Assembly: GCA_021160245.1 (NCBI GenBank)
Contig: JAGHCW010000151.1
Location: forward strand, 1 to 20,645
From: a bacterium
GTDB taxonomy: Bacteria; B130-G9
Reading direction: 5' to 3'
DNA: 20,645 nt
Part shown: one piece after another, positions 8,115-15,709 of the stretch
How the letters are laid out: every line of letters begins with the position of its first letter
Numbering within the stretch: position 1 is the first letter of the stretch
Position numbers and translations under genes: made by a program
The notes under the pieces: model-generated
The model's input: the letters and a program-made list of their open reading frames with translations, nothing else
Databases searched by the model: none
Told to the model about the DNA's origin: nothing

Positions 8115-8897
8115 CTATTTTCCCCTGAACTCGGCCTTGCGCTTCTCAAGGAAAGCCCCTGTGCCCTCTCTCATGTCTTCCGTTGCGCATACCGCGCCAA
8201 AGAGCTCCGCCTCAAGCAACTGACCATACTCAAACCCAGGCACGATCGCGGCGCTTATCGCCCTCATCGCCGCCCTCACAGCCAACGGCCCCATTGAGAC
8301 TATCTTCCGCGCGATCTTCGCAACCGCCGGCATAAGCTCATCGTGCGGAACGACCTTTGAGACGAGGCCGACCTGAAGCGCCCGATCAGCCGTTATCATC
8401 TCCCCGGTCAGAGTCAGATGAAGCGCGTTAGACCTCCCAATGAGCCTCGGAAGCCGTTGAGTGCCCCCATAGCCGGGGATTAGCCCAAGCTTGACCTCCG
8501 GCTGGCCGAACATCGCTTTGTCGGACGCGATCCTCAGTGTGCAGGCCATGCAGAGCTCGCATCCGCCACCAAGCGCGAATCCGTTTACAGCGGCGATTGT
8601 GGGTTTACCCAGCGTCTCGATCCGCCGGAAAAGGCCCTGACCTCGCAGCGAGAACTCCACTCCGGACGCATGATCGAGCTCGATGATCTCGGATATATCC
8701 GCGCCCGCCACGAAGGCTTTGTCGCCGGCGCCCGTCAATATAATAGCAAGCGCCTCGTCATCACCCTTGGCCTTGGTTATGGCATCCTCAAGTTCGTTGA
8801 GGGTCTCCGCATTCAGGGCATTGAGCGCAAGAGGGCGATTGATGGTGATGAAGAGGACACGGTCTCTCTTCTCATAGAGGATGTTTGAGTAGATCAT
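8115..8897 (-). CDS. Enoyl-CoA hydratase/isomerase (crotonase family)
   Basis: This 260-residue protein has the standard crotonase length. It carries the oxyanion-hole motifs (FVAGADISE at 62-70 and NGFALGGG at 105-112) and both catalytic glutamates of hydratases, Glu114 (GGGCEL) and Glu134 (FGQPEVKLG), followed by IPGYGGTQRLPR. That favours a short-chain enoyl-CoA (crotonyl-CoA) hydratase, which adds water to 2-enoyl-CoA in fatty-acid oxidation or butyrate-type metabolism in the cytoplasm. Other crotonases with the same residues cannot be excluded. The ATG is preceded by GGGAGG at good spacing. No acyl-CoA dehydrogenase, thiolase or 3-hydroxyacyl-CoA dehydrogenase gene lies nearby, so its pathway is not shown by context. 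Confidence 0.92.
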   Translation of the reverse strand: MIYSNILYEKRDRVLFITINRPLALNALNAETLNELEDAITKAKGDDEALAIILTGAGDKAFVAGADISEIIELDHASGVEFSLRGQGLFRRIETLGKPTIAAVNGFALGGGCELCMACTLRIASDKAMFGQPEVKLGLIPGYGGTQRLPRLIGRSNALHLTLTGEMITADRALQVGLVSKVVPHDELMPAVAKIARKIVSMGPLAVRAAMRAISAAIVPGFEYGQLLEAELFGAVCATEDMREGTGAFLEKRKAEFRGK

Positions 8898-9105
8898 TGA
8901 ACCTCCCGATGCAATGTGTGTTCGAGCCTGTAAGCGCGTTACTTAGTCTGAGTCATAAGTCGAATCTGGGATCGTGTGGGAGCGGAGTTCGTCGCCGTCC
9001 ATATATTTGGCGATATAGAGCCTGCCCCCACTTGGGTTTGACGAGAGAAGGCAGCTCGTCGCATCCTCAAAGAAAAACCCATTGTGTCCCAGCCTCCTGC
9101 CGCCA

Positions 9106-9987
9106 CTACTCCTTATCCCGGGCCTCCGACTGCCCCTGCAACCGCTCAATCTTCACCTTGAGAACCCGGCGCTCATCCGCCTCAATGACGGTGAACCTCA
9201 AGCCGTTGAACTCGAAGTTCTCCTCGCCCGACGGAACCGAGCCGAGCTGGTCAAGTATGAACCCGCCGAGTGTGTCGAAGTCATGATTATCGACGTAGAT
9301 GCTTACATATTCGCGCAGAAGATCGAGGTCCGCCTTGCCGTCAGCAATGAGGGTCTTGGCATCAACGATCTTCACCTGCTCCTCAAGCTCAGGCTCAAAC
9401 TCCCCTCGAATCTCGCCGACTATCTCCTCAAGCAGGTCCTCGATCGTCACAAGCCCGGCAGTGCCACCATACTCGTCCACTGCTATGGCCATTAGGTTCT
9501 TATCAGTTCTGAATGTCGCCAGGAGTTCTTTGGCCTTCTTCGTCTCCGGGACGAAATAGGGCTCCATCTTGATTTCATCGATTGTAAATGAGCCGTTCTT
9601 CTTGAGCGTCTCCCTTCTAATAAGGTCTCTAACATGGACTATACCGATTATATTGTCCGCGCTGCCATCATATATCGGGATCCGCGAATGGCCCTCGGCA
9701 GCCATTATCCGCTTCAACTCATCCACACCGGCCGTTCGATCAACGCTGACCATGTCCACACGGGGAACCATGATCTCGCGCACAACCTTATCGCCAAACT
9801 CCAGAACGCTGGCTATCATCCTGATGGTGGAATCATCGACCTGACTTGGGTCTTTAATTGAGCGCTTTGCCGCCCTTGCCACTTTCCGTAAAGCCGCCGC
9901 CTCCTCCTTTTGTATCTCGCGACTCCTCATGAGTCGCTTGAGCCGTGCAATCAGCCCGATGTGTTCCGGGCCTTGGTCATCCTCCAC
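9106..9987 (-). CDS. CorC/HlyC-type CBS-domain protein (YbeX-like, soluble)
   Basis: The 293-residue protein has no transmembrane segment. After a charged helical N-terminus come two CBS motifs (about 73-190, including VREIMVPRVDM, GHSRIPIYDG and VDEYGGTAGLVTIEDLLEEIVGEI). A CorC_HlyC C-terminal domain follows (about 205-285, with ADLDLLREYV and FDTLGGFIL). This order defines the soluble CorC/YbeX group, named for magnesium/cobalt export and, more recently, linked to ribosome metabolism together with YbeY and YbeZ. The start lies six bases after the ybeY stop, so translation is coupled. It ends the conserved phoH-HD-ybeY-corC set. CBS pairs usually bind adenine nucleotides, but the ligand is not known here. 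Confidence 0.92.
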   Translation of the reverse strand: MEDDQGPEHIGLIARLKRLMRSREIQKEEAAALRKVARAAKRSIKDPSQVDDSTIRMIASVLEFGDKVVREIMVPRVDMVSVDRTAGVDELKRIMAAEGHSRIPIYDGSADNIIGIVHVRDLIRRETLKKNGSFTIDEIKMEPYFVPETKKAKELLATFRTDKNLMAIAVDEYGGTAGLVTIEDLLEEIVGEIRGEFEPELEEQVKIVDAKTLIADGKADLDLLREYVSIYVDNHDFDTLGGFILDQLGSVPSGEENFEFNGLRFTVIEADERRVLKVKIERLQGQSEARDKE

Positions 9988-9993
9988 TTTTTG

Positions 9994-10431
9994 TCACCTT
10001 CCTGGATTCTGTGAAAGATTAAGCTTATGCAGGATTTCATCCGTTTTGTGAAACATCTCTTGCCTGCTGCTCTCCTCGTAATCTGTGAAACCCGTAAGAT
10101 GCAAAATGCCATGAACAAGCAGAAGCGTCAGCTCATATCGAAGAGAATGCCCGAGCTCCTTCGCCTGCCGTCTTGCCGTATCAACCGAGATGATTATGTC
10201 CCCAAGAAAGTCTCCCTCGTCTCCCGATGGAAATGCCATAACGTCGGTCGCGGAGTCAATGTCCATGTACTTCTTGTTAAGCTCCTGTATCCTCGCATCG
10301 CCCGAGAAAAGCACGCTGACTTCCGCCTCAGCCATGTCGAGCATACTGACGACCGAGACAACGACGCGATGCGCAAACCCCTCATCGACATCGTCAATCC
10401 CTGGGGCCACGCTAACCTCTATTCTGGCCAT
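9994..10431 (-). CDS. ybeY: YbeY endoribonuclease / rRNA maturation factor
   Basis: YbeY takes part in 16S rRNA 3'-end maturation and ribosome quality control. The family core is present: L-N-K-K-Y ... SATDVMAFPSG (51-70), GDIIIS (77-82), and the metal motif HGILHLTGFTD (107-117). His107 and His111 match the first two ligands of H-G-x-L-H-L-x-G-Y-D-H. The third position is Asp117 instead of His, a change I recall from some Bacteroidetes proteins. The frame stays open further upstream, but the ATG at 10431 gives the normal 145-residue length and follows a purine-rich Shine-Dalgarno stretch. It overlaps the 3' end of the HD gene by 20 bases, so the two are translationally coupled. It sits between the PgpH-type and CorC genes, its classic context. 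Confidence 0.93.
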   Translation of the reverse strand: MARIEVSVAPGIDDVDEGFAHRVVVSVVSMLDMAEAEVSVLFSGDARIQELNKKYMDIDSATDVMAFPSGDEGDFLGDIIISVDTARRQAKELGHSLRYELTLLLVHGILHLTGFTDYEESSRQEMFHKTDEILHKLNLSQNPGR

Positions 10432-12874
10432 TCTCGCTTCCTTCCTCCTCGGGATACTCAACTCTGGAATGGAACATCCCCTGAAGAACCACAACGAAAC
10501 TCTTCTTGCAGGCGGCAATGTCCTTTAGGGTGAGGTCACAGTCATCCAACTGATGATCCTCAACATACCATGCAGCTATCTTGTCCACCATCTTCGCTAT
10601 CTTTGCCCCGGTCGGATTCACAAGGACTCTGGACGCGGCCTCGACCGAATCGGCGATCATGAGTATGCCCGCTTCTCGGCTCATCGGCTTTGGGCCCGGA
10701 TATCGAAAATCCGACGGGTTGACAGTCTCGTCATTCCGTTTAGCGGCTTCAAGGGCTTTGTGGTAAAAAAGCCGCATGAGCGACATGCCATGATGCTGCT
10801 GTATCGAATCGATAATGACAGGCGGAAGTCTATTCTCCTTCGCAAGCGCAACACCATTAGAGACGTGCTCTCGAAGTATGCGGACACTCATCTCAGGTGT
10901 CAGATTGTCGTGGGGATTGACTCCTCCGGCGGGCGTGTTCTCAATGAAATAACCAGGCCTCCTCAGCTTGCCTATGTCGTGGTAGTAAGAACCGACCAAA
11001 GCCACAACGCCATTGGCGCCCACCGCCTCACTGGCGTTCCTTGCGAGCTCCCCGACTCTCAGACTATGGTTGTGCGTTCCGCCCGCTTCAATCATCAATC
11101 TCTTAATGAGTGGTCTGTCAGTTGAGGCGAGGTCCAAAAGCTTGGCTCTTGTCCACACACCAAACACTAGCTCAAGAACGGGAAGCAAGACTCCGGTGAT
11201 CGCCACAACTAGAAGCCCCTGAGCAAAACCACAGAGCGCATTGAAATTCCCCAAAGATGAGAATCTCGTCGCAGAGCTCAGAATCTGGAGCGACATGATT
11301 GTCGCCGCCCCCACGCCGCCCATCAATAGACCCATCTTGAATACAGCCGAGTCGCTTTCGTATTTACCCATGATGTAAAGCACGCTCAAGCCAGAAAGCA
11401 ACATCGCCATGATCATCACTGGCCTGTTTCCAAATAGAAGCGGCACGAACACTGCCGCAAGAAGCGCCGCTCTCAACCCGTACTTCTTGCCTAATAGAAG
11501 CGCCGATAGAACAACAGAAAGCCCAAGCGGTGTCGCAAAATAATACGATTCAATCAGATTGAAGGGAGGCTGTTCTATTGCGCCAACAAAGGCCCTGAGT
11601 CCCCAAAGGAAGCCCTTCGCAATCAAGACCGTCAAGACGATGATCACCCAAAATAGAAGTTCGTTCTTCCAACTCGCCACAACATCCGGCCCGAGCCGAT
11701 CCCCAATTAAGTAGAAGACCAACACGACAATGCCAAGAAAAAGCGGAGTGCCAATGGCAGAATAAATGCGCTGTCCGGGCTTCTTGTTCTTGATGAGCTT
11801 CCTTATGATCTCATGATGCCTCGCTGTAACCATCTCCCTTGCCCGGACAATCATCTGCCCCTTCTTGATCTTGTAATAGACAGGTTCCACGGCGGCCTCA
11901 GCAAGGGACTTGTTCTTTTCAGTAGCGCTTTTGCTGAAAGTCAGCGTTGGCCTGACGAGGCCGGAGAGTAATCCAGTCAGAACAGGACGCAGCTCCCTGA
12001 AATCCGGACAAAGCGCAGCTTGCGCGCGCAAAGCCCGGGAGCGGGCCTCGCTTACGTCTGGAATCGCATAAACCTCGCTTGGAGGCAAGAAGTTCGCTAC
12101 TCCGGTACCCACATTTCGGGCTGTTATCCCGTTAGCTGAATGATCAATCAGAAGACTCTTGTCCGCGACAACGCCATCCCTGCAAGCGGCTGAGAACGCG
12201 GCCACCATGCAGTTCTCCACCTCGCCGTTGAAGCCGCTTGATGCAAGAAGATCGAAATCCTCGCGTGAAACTTCAACCCCAAGACCATCCTTTAGCAAGG
12301 CGCGAAGCTCTTCAATTGTGGGCTTGATCTCAGGTTGGTCGGCCGGCTCTTCCGCGTCCGGCTGAGCCGACTGCTCCCCCGCCGTAACTCCGTCGCTTGC
12401 GGGCGCGTTGCCAACTTCGCTCTCCGCACTCTTCGATCTCTTCAACGCCTCAATTAGCTGATTGCGCCTCGCGAGTCCATCGCGGACGATAGAAAATGTA
12501 GTCCGGAGCTTCTGAACAGAGTTGGAAACCGCCATCTCGTCGTAGTCATAGACGAAGGGCTCGCTTTCAGAAGCTGCCCTTCGCTTTGCGGCCGTCGTCT
12601 CATGATCCTCTATGGTCATCTCCTCGGGCGCCCAAAGATCATGCCTTGCTATCTCACCCACAGAATAGAGCTCGAAATCCACGATGTGACGTTTCGGAAC
12701 AAGCAAGATCGTAAGGATGATTATCCCAACGCAAGAGATGATGGGGCGATGAACTCTCCTTTGGCAGAAAGCAGACCAAGCCCCTGCAAAGCGGCTAGTC
12801 CCATGGCGGACCGCCGGACGCGAGTCCTCCCCTTGGGATACAGGTTTCCTTACCGAGTGCTCTTTCCCGTTCAT
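10412..12874 (-). CDS. 7TM-HD phosphohydrolase, PgpH-type c-di-AMP phosphodiesterase
   Basis: The 820-residue protein has a transmembrane helix at 44-60 and a large extracytoplasmic 7TMR-HDED-type domain (about 65-365). Several membrane helices follow between about 372 and 575, then a cytoplasmic HD domain. The HD residues are clear: GGTHNHS (His601/His603), SYYHDIGK (His632-Asp633), NPHDNL (His656), EHVSNGV (His670) and QQHHG (694-695). This matches PgpH/YqfF proteins, which in Listeria hydrolyse the second messenger c-di-AMP. That activity is inferred for this organism, where no c-di-AMP synthase is visible. The protein is about 100 residues longer than typical PgpH, partly because of an acidic, Ala/Pro-rich insert at about 147-186. 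ATG and upstream stop overlap as ATGA with the phoH-like gene, and ybeY overlaps its end. Confidence 0.92.
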   Translation of the reverse strand: MNGKEHSVRKPVSQGEDSRPAVRHGTSRFAGAWSAFCQRRVHRPIISCVGIIILTILLVPKRHIVDFELYSVGEIARHDLWAPEEMTIEDHETTAAKRRAASESEPFVYDYDEMAVSNSVQKLRTTFSIVRDGLARRNQLIEALKRSKSAESEVGNAPASDGVTAGEQSAQPDAEEPADQPEIKPTIEELRALLKDGLGVEVSREDFDLLASSGFNGEVENCMVAAFSAACRDGVVADKSLLIDHSANGITARNVGTGVANFLPPSEVYAIPDVSEARSRALRAQAALCPDFRELRPVLTGLLSGLVRPTLTFSKSATEKNKSLAEAAVEPVYYKIKKGQMIVRAREMVTARHHEIIRKLIKNKKPGQRIYSAIGTPLFLGIVVLVFYLIGDRLGPDVVASWKNELLFWVIIVLTVLIAKGFLWGLRAFVGAIEQPPFNLIESYYFATPLGLSVVLSALLLGKKYGLRAALLAAVFVPLLFGNRPVMIMAMLLSGLSVLYIMGKYESDSAVFKMGLLMGGVGAATIMSLQILSSATRFSSLGNFNALCGFAQGLLVVAITGVLLPVLELVFGVWTRAKLLDLASTDRPLIKRLMIEAGGTHNHSLRVGELARNASEAVGANGVVALVGSYYHDIGKLRRPGYFIENTPAGGVNPHDNLTPEMSVRILREHVSNGVALAKENRLPPVIIDSIQQHHGMSLMRLFYHKALEAAKRNDETVNPSDFRYPGPKPMSREAGILMIADSVEAASRVLVNPTGAKIAKMVDKIAAWYVEDHQLDDCDLTLKDIAACKKSFVVVLQGMFHSRVEYPEEEGSENGQNRG
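10437..10450 (-). promoter_or_regulatory. Ribosome binding site selecting the internal ybeY start
   Basis: The minus strand has a purine-rich GAGGAGGAAGGAAG run ending five bases before ATG 10431. It lies inside the 3' end of the upstream HD gene and supports this start over upstream in-frame codons. Confidence 0.55.
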
Positions 12875-13932
12875 GTCGATTCTAGCCGAACGCTAACGGC
12901 ATTATCATCAACACCGGACGCGCGGGCGCCAATCCCCGACTCCCTCGCTGTTTCCATGCCCGGAGCCGCACGCTTCATCGAGTTGCCCCTGCCATGCCTC
13001 TCGTATGCCTCCACTATCCTCTGAACCAGATGGTGCCTGACAACATCGGCGGACGAAAACTTAGCAAAACTGATCCCTCGGACGTTAGCCAAAATAGTGC
13101 AGGCTTGAGCAAGCCCAGATATTTGCCCGTGCGGAAGGTCTATCTGCGTTATATCACCCGTAATCACAGCTCTTGACCGTTTTCCAAGCCTCGTCAGAAA
13201 CATCTTCATCTGCTCCGGCGTCGTATTCTGCGCCTCGTCAAGTATCGCAAAACTGTCGTTCAGGGTGCGCCCTCTCATATACGCAAGAGGCGCAATCTCA
13301 ATCGTCCCGTTCTCAACCAAATGCGCGGCCTTACTTATCGGCATCATATCATAGAGCGCGTCATATAGCGGCCTGAGGAAGGGCATCACCTTCTCCCTGA
13401 AATCCCCCGGAAGAAAGCCCAATCGCTCTCCTGCCTCAATAGCTGGCCTTGCAAGAACAATTCGTTCGACCTTCTTGGAAAAAAGGAACGATACAGCAAT
13501 CGCCATCGCCAAATACGTCTTACCTGTCCCTGCAGGGCCGATCGAGAAAACCATGTCGCTGGCCTGCATGAGCCGAACATAACGCTTCTGATTTGCGGTC
13601 TTAGGGAAAATGTCCGAGCCGCGCGACCGCACCTTGATCCTCTCCGAGAAAATGCCCCCTAGATCAACATTGCTGTCGCATCGAAATGCGCAAACCGCAT
13701 CCCCGATGAGGGAATCATCAACATGCTTATGCCTGTCCAAAAGAGAAGACATCTTCCTGAGAAAAGCCTCAGCTGCAAGAACTCCGGACTCATTGCCTCG
13801 AACTTTGACCTTGTCTCCGCGGGGAATCAAGACAACTGAGAACTCATCCTCAATCAAACGACAGTTGGAATCGAATGCCCCTAGAAGCCTTCTAAGGCTC
13901 CCCTCTTCAGCAAAATCTACGTCTCGTTCCAT
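12871..13932 (-). CDS. PhoH-like ATPase (YbeZ type)
   Basis: This is a cytoplasmic P-loop ATPase/helicase-like protein of 353 residues. An N-terminal KH-like segment (about 20-65) precedes the PhoH domain. The Walker A is GPAGTGKT (132-139) and the Walker B AILDEAQN (Asp232-Glu233). The motif NTTPEQMKMFLTRLG and the sensor-like VITGDITQID follow, all standard for the family. YbeZ works with YbeY in RNA metabolism, and the gene order here repeats that link. The C-terminal 35 residues (after about 318) are Ala/Gly/Arg-rich and probably disordered. The ATG at 13932 has no visible Shine-Dalgarno sequence, and an in-frame TGA lies shortly upstream, so no better start exists. The gene overlaps the HD gene by four bases (ATGA). 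Confidence 0.93.
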   Translation of the reverse strand: MERDVDFAEEGSLRRLLGAFDSNCRLIEDEFSVVLIPRGDKVKVRGNESGVLAAEAFLRKMSSLLDRHKHVDDSLIGDAVCAFRCDSNVDLGGIFSERIKVRSRGSDIFPKTANQKRYVRLMQASDMVFSIGPAGTGKTYLAMAIAVSFLFSKKVERIVLARPAIEAGERLGFLPGDFREKVMPFLRPLYDALYDMMPISKAAHLVENGTIEIAPLAYMRGRTLNDSFAILDEAQNTTPEQMKMFLTRLGKRSRAVITGDITQIDLPHGQISGLAQACTILANVRGISFAKFSSADVVRHHLVQRIVEAYERHGRGNSMKRAAPGMETARESGIGARASGVDDNAVSVRLEST

Positions 13933-14007
13933 GTTAGGGCGGAAAGTGATTCCGCGTACAGCAAAACGTCACGAGGACAATCATCCTACGACCGCCAAGG
14001 GGCTTCG

Positions 14008-14844
14008 TTACTCCCCGTCATAGAGGCTCCAGGGACCCCGAGTCATTGCCTTCTTCCGAGCATCATTCCTGTCGCGAGCCATTGTGTCAAAGGGTACATC
14101 AAAAACCTGGCCGGGGAATATCAGATCAGGATCCTTGATTTGGCTCCTGTTTGCGCTATAGAGCAATGGCCAGAGGAACGGATCGCCATAAACACCATCA
14201 TACTCGGCGATTACCCAGAGACACTCGCCTCGCACAACCGTATGAGTTCGAACTCTTCTCCGAGCCTCCTCCTCGCGCCTTTGGACCTCATTCTTGATGC
14301 CCTTAACAAGACCCTTCGACTCATAGAGCAACCTCGATACAAGCGACTCCGCGTCCATAAGACTGCAACCAGGACCGTTCAGCATCGAGTCGACCTTGGC
14401 CTCCATATCCCTCAAAGAGCTCAGAGTGCTCAATTGCGCCGTCGTGAATTCATCATCCTCCATATTGCCTAAAAGCTCAGATGCCTCAGACAGGAGTTCT
14501 TGTGCCATTGAAAGCGTGGTTGCTATCCTGACCTGCCCGCTCTCGCTCCAGTTCTCTGCTTCTTCCTTGGCTCCAACGGCCAAGTCCTTAGCTTGAAGTG
14601 CTAGATCCTTTGCCGATTTGTCCTTGTTGTCAGCCGCTGTATTTGCCTCATCTAGCTTCTGCTGTGCAGCCAAATAGGTGTCCGACGCGTAGATGTCTCC
14701 GCACACCTTTTTCGAATCCGAAATCGCGGCAGAGGCAGCCTCAAGTTCCATATCCGGACGCTTGTAAAACCATGAACAAGCCATCTGAGTAACCACAATG
14801 GCGATAACAAACAATAACAGTAAGCAATAACGCACACTTGCCAT
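14008..14844 (-). CDS. LysM-domain envelope protein, probable lipoprotein
   Basis: The 278-residue protein starts with a hydrophobic export signal (6-19) ending in TQMAC. Cys23 could be lipidated, although the box is atypical (Gln at -3). A helical region rich in Ala, Lys and Glu (about 30-195) follows, with A-x-x-x-L-x-x-A-type spacing that suggests a periplasmic coiled coil resembling DUF4398-type proteins. A LysM-like domain closes it (about 200-251, HTVVRGECLWVIA ... GDPFLWPLLYSANRSQIKDPDLIFPGQVFDVP), which should bind peptidoglycan. The ATG is preceded by GGAGG ten bases upstream. It is the first gene of the minus-strand run and lies 75 bases before the phoH-like gene, behind a good promoter. 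It may link envelope state to that operon, but this is only inference from position. Confidence 0.88.
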   Translation of the reverse strand: MASVRYCLLLLFVIAIVVTQMACSWFYKRPDMELEAASAAISDSKKVCGDIYASDTYLAAQQKLDEANTAADNKDKSAKDLALQAKDLAVGAKEEAENWSESGQVRIATTLSMAQELLSEASELLGNMEDDEFTTAQLSTLSSLRDMEAKVDSMLNGPGCSLMDAESLVSRLLYESKGLVKGIKNEVQRREEEARRRVRTHTVVRGECLWVIAEYDGVYGDPFLWPLLYSANRSQIKDPDLIFPGQVFDVPFDTMARDRNDARKKAMTRGPWSLYDGE

Positions 14845-14923
14845 ATCGATCTTCCCTCCATACTCTTTGAACTTCTATTGCACACTCGTACAAGGAACGA
14901 CTCCTCGGAGTTACCTATGCAAC

Positions 14924-14952
14924 AATCTAGGTGTGTTGGTTTCGTTTGTCAA
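14924..14952 (-). promoter_or_regulatory. Sigma70-like promoter of the LysM-phoH operon
   Basis: On the minus strand a perfect -35 box TTGACA (14947-14952) is separated by 17 bases from TAGATT (14924-14929), which matches four of six positions of the -10 consensus. It lies about 80 bases before the LysM gene ATG. A second TTGACA occurs 18 bases further upstream (14965-14970) without a matching -10 box. Confidence 0.55.
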
Positions 14953-15001
14953 ATTGAAATTGTATGTCAACATGATATTGCGACAATCCATGGAGCACAG
15001 A

Positions 15002-15643
15002 ATGAACGACGGCATACGCATACTTATAGCTGAGGACGACCCCGTTTCCAGACATGTCCTTTCAGCCATACTCGCCCAATGGGGCTATGAGACAATAATA
15101 ACCACCAATGGCAACGAGGCGTGGCAAGCGATTCAAGATGAACAGCCTGACATGGCGATTCTTGACTGGATGATGCCTGAACGTGATGGCCCTGAGATAT
15201 GCAGCGAAGTGAGAAAACGGGAGAACGCCAAGTACATCTATCTGATCTTACTCACTGCCAAATCACAGGCGGATGACATTGTAACGGGCCTTGAGGCCGG
15301 GGCCGACGACTACGTAGTAAAACCCTTCAATCGAGCAGAACTCAAGAGCCGCATTAGCGTTGGCGAGAGAGTGATAGCGCTCGAAAAGGCTCTAGCATCG
15401 AGAATCGAGAGTCTGGAAAACGCTCTTGCGGAGATCAAAACATTAACTGGCCTCCTGCCCATCTGTATGTACTGCAAGAAGATCAGGGACGATAAGAACT
15501 ATTGGCAAAAAGTTGAGGTTTTCGTGGCAAGCCGCTCCGATGTCAAGTTCAGCCACGCCATCTGTCCCACTTGCATGGAGAAGTACTTCCCAGAAGAACC
15601 TGATGAAGATGCCCCTAAGGAAATCGAGAGTGATAGTCCCTGA
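15002..15643 (+). CDS. Response regulator with C-terminal Cys4 (zinc-binding-type) module
   Basis: The N-terminal 120 residues form a receiver domain. It has an acidic pocket (Glu11-Asp12-Asp13), phospho-acceptor Asp55 (ILDWMMP), Thr85 (LLTAKS) and Lys107 (VVKPFN). A helix of coiled-coil character (about 121-150) leads to a short module, LLPICMYCKKIRDDKNYW ... SHAICPTCMEKYFPE. Its Cys155/Cys158 and Cys188/Cys191, plus His185, suggest a zinc site. The same module is known at the ends of many proteobacterial hybrid kinases and receiver proteins, where its role is unclear. There is no DNA-binding or enzymatic output. ATG 15002 is chosen because the receiver starts there and GGAG (14992-14995) lies six bases upstream; the frame is open to 14867. 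No histidine kinase is adjacent, so it is an orphan. It is divergent from the LysM gene and 66 bases before an ABC ATPase gene. Confidence 0.9.
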   Translation: MNDGIRILIAEDDPVSRHVLSAILAQWGYETIITTNGNEAWQAIQDEQPDMAILDWMMPERDGPEICSEVRKRENAKYIYLILLTAKSQADDIVTGLEAGADDYVVKPFNRAELKSRISVGERVIALEKALASRIESLENALAEIKTLTGLLPICMYCKKIRDDKNYWQKVEVFVASRSDVKFSHAICPTCMEKYFPEEPDEDAPKEIESDSP

Positions 15644-15709
15644 ATCATCGACCGTAACAGACCGAGTATCGCGATCAAGATACATATCCATTAGATCGAG
15701 CCGCGATTT

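Noticed and set aside
8940-9105. Possible terminator after corC built on CCCAAGTGGG
   Set aside because: The stem is only four base pairs with a two-base loop and no T-run follows.
10027-10533. Plus-strand open frame of 168 codons opposite ybeY
   Set aside because: It lies wholly over ybeY and the HD gene end, shows no family features, and the minus-strand genes have conserved motifs.
10553-11125. Plus-strand open frame of 190 codons opposite the HD domain
   Set aside because: It mirrors the HD coding region, which carries the catalytic His/Asp motifs on the other strand. No ribosome binding site or family pattern was seen.
14899-14914. Small ACTCC/GGAGT dyad between the LysM and response regulator genes
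   Set aside because: The arms are five bases with a two-base gap, which is common by chance. It does not overlap the promoter boxes.
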